A stretch of DNA of 64,000 bases from Lutraria lutraria (taxonomy: Eukaryota; Mollusca; Bivalvia; Venerida; Mactridae), in NCBI GenBank assembly GCA_964023205.1, contig OZ026833.1, forward strand, positions 6,536,138 through 6,600,137, written 5' to 3'. The position numbers and the translations under genes were made by a program. The notes under the pieces were generated by a model. It made no database searches. It saw only the letters and a list, made by a program, of their open reading frames with translations, and was not told the origin of the DNA. This document shows positions 62,221 to 64,000 of the stretch, piece by piece. Position 1 is the first letter of the stretch. Each line of letters begins with the position of its first letter.

Positions 62221-62670
62221 TTACTTAAATGAGATACTGTGTGTAATCTTAAAGAATAGAAAGGGTGGCCTTAAGAACAAATCTTCATAACTTTGCGTTT
62301 AAAATGTCCTTTATTTTTGTTTTTAATTCACTTTGGTTAGATCATTAACCCAGTAATTTATATAATACTCAAAATTTGGCAAGTGATAGAGTTATTACTT
62401 TTATACCACAATTGATGGTCAAACAAAGCAAAACTGAATTCTAAGCAAGACGATCATACTCAACAGAAGAATACAAAAATGTGACTCAAATGTCAGAATC
62501 ACAAAGATCACATCTGACGTACTGACACTTAAGTTTCCTTATAGCTACGTCAATGATTAGTTCCAAGACAATTTTAGATTTTTTCTCCGTAGTTTTGATG
62601 ATTGCTTAGAGATTATTCTGATCTTAATCGTTTCTTTTCACGTAGTTCAATGAACTAACTTCCATGTTGA

Positions 62671-62810
62671 ACAGTCAAACCTGTGATCAAATACCACCCT
62701 TATTTAGAGATTATTTTGTCCTATTAATAAACAATGACAGTTTTAAAAAATGGTCTTTATTCACAGGATGGCCATTGTAATGCGGTGGATGCTAACACAG
62801 GTTTGACTGT
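62671..62810. mobile_element. pogo-type MITE copy, short, both ends intact
   Basis: Starts ACAGTCAAACCTGTGATCAA and ends GCTAACACAGGTTTGACTGT. The two 15-base ends are almost perfect inverse repeats. It is internally deleted compared with 46519-46698. Confidence 0.8.
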
Positions 62811-64000
62811 ACATGGTAAAGCTATTGAAAGTGAAATTCATTGAAATATATACCAAAAAACGACTTTACAGAAACAAAAACTGATATTAATAAATTTAGC
62901 TTTTTTCAATATTACTCTTATCGTTAAATTACTTTAGGATTATATCTCAATTTAATACTTATAAGCTAATTCAGGGTTCTCAATAACAGCAGGCTGCAGG
63001 ACTTTTAGGAATCTCAAAAGTTCATAAAATATTGCTAGAAAATGCTCAGACCCCCCTCTAGTAGCAGGCCTGTAGCCTGTTGGCCACAAACTTATTGAGA
63101 ACCCAAAGCTATGCAAAAAGGCCAAACATTTTTACAAAACAAAACAGACTTTTTTTCAGCAAGCAGGATTTGGGTGTGTTAATATGTTCACAAGTGTTAT
63201 CTCCCTTGATGCTTTAAACTCAAAATATCAAGTTCCGTGTCATGCTAAATAACGTAATTATGCACATGCATCAGCGACCATTTTCTTCTGCCATTAGTTC
63301 GGCAAATCCACTGGTATAAATTATATTTCCTTTGACATTTCCATTACAACATTTCCAGATAAGAGTTTTTTTCCATACATTTTGTTGCTGACATTAATCA
63401 AATACCAGACCTTCCCTTATCAACGCCCCTCTCCAAATAATAGTGACTTTCCTTTTTAAAACTTCATTGCGACTCTATCCCTAAAATCCTTCTAAGTGTA
63501 TAAAAGCATCAAAAGATTGTTCAAACTATGACTGGACACATACAGAAAATTCCGGAAAATACAGTGCTACCATGGGGCTTTTTTAGTACACATACGGTTA
63601 TTTGAGAATATAGTAAGGGGATAAATTTCTCCCAGACAAATGATTAGGTTTAATGACCCAAACGATGCCATTTCTCAGACAATATTGTATATCCTGATAG
63701 AAATATCTGTAATCTGTTGTGAATGCAAATAATCAGACAAAGAGTTAAAGGACTTGGATATTTCATGACAACGATCACGTTCATCATTGTCAACAACAAA
63801 ATCCTTATCAGTTACAATATCATCATAAAAATCGTTCAAAAACATTATTTTTAAAAAACAACAACAACAACATTATCGTCAACCCGATGATCAACAACAC
63901 CTTCAGCATCTGCATCATCATCATCATTATTATCATCATCATCAATAACAACAACATAATCCTCAACACCTTCAGCACCTGCACCAAATTCGACATTATC

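Larger units (their letters stand above)
60245..64000. other. probable AFF intron, repeat-rich, no exon found
   Basis: Apart from the listed repeats I see no exon on the minus strand that continues the AFF domain, for example the helical YLEAA-type segment expected upstream. Dispersed boxes (GTTATCTCCCTTGATG at 63198) and AT-rich single-copy sequence fill the rest. Confidence 0.45.

Overview
The window is animal nuclear DNA, most likely from a bivalve mollusc. It is AT-rich, its genes are split into many short GT-AG exons, and it is full of small repeats: tRNA-headed SINEs, inverted-repeat MITEs, minisatellites and the TACATGTA-type palindrome common in bivalve DNA. A coiled-coil gene of the MIEAP (mitochondria-eating protein, SPATA18) type also fits, because that family is expanded in bivalves. 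Species and chromosome cannot be read from the sequence. Gene models were built by eye from splice sites, reading phase and remembered family motifs; no search was run.

Layout. (1) About 1-6 kb, plus strand: the 3' part of a gene for a single-pass membrane protein with a SEA-like domain, a short Cys-containing stem, one transmembrane helix and a tyrosine-rich tail. (2) 6-9.4 kb: no gene seen. (3) 24.5-9.6 kb, minus strand: a 19-exon gene of 626 codons. It starts with an N-myristoylation/palmitoylation-type leader (MGNSCSKK), continues through many tiny frame-preserving exons and a coiled coil, and ends in a MIEAP-type C-terminal domain. (4) 25-30 kb: repeats and MITEs. (5) 35.8-30.0 kb, minus: a complete 10-exon TMEM144 gene. 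(6) 40.3-39.4 kb, minus: a single-exon NHL-type beta-propeller protein without RING or B-box. (7) 40.4-57.2 kb: long AT-rich stretch without a convincing gene, holding foldback elements, a recurring 15-base motif and two or three GC-richer coding-like patches. (8) From 57.3 kb to at least 60.2 kb, minus: the last four exons of an AF4/FMR2 (AFF) family gene, encoding its C-terminal homology domain; the 5' part lies beyond the window or in exons I could not see.

The genes look like ordinary neighbours, with no sign that they form one pathway. The most unusual item is the MIEAP-like gene. Its lipid-anchor leader, its run of exons each a multiple of three in length and in the same phase, and an internal segmental duplication that copied two of those exons together suggest a splice-variable, membrane-tethered version of a mitochondrial quality-control protein. 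The repeats are also rich: a pogo-type MITE family with about nine copies (one grown into a 36-bp minisatellite), a hAT-type MITE with a perfect 8-bp target duplication, two copies of a foldback hairpin, and an element with perfect 33-bp inverted ends.
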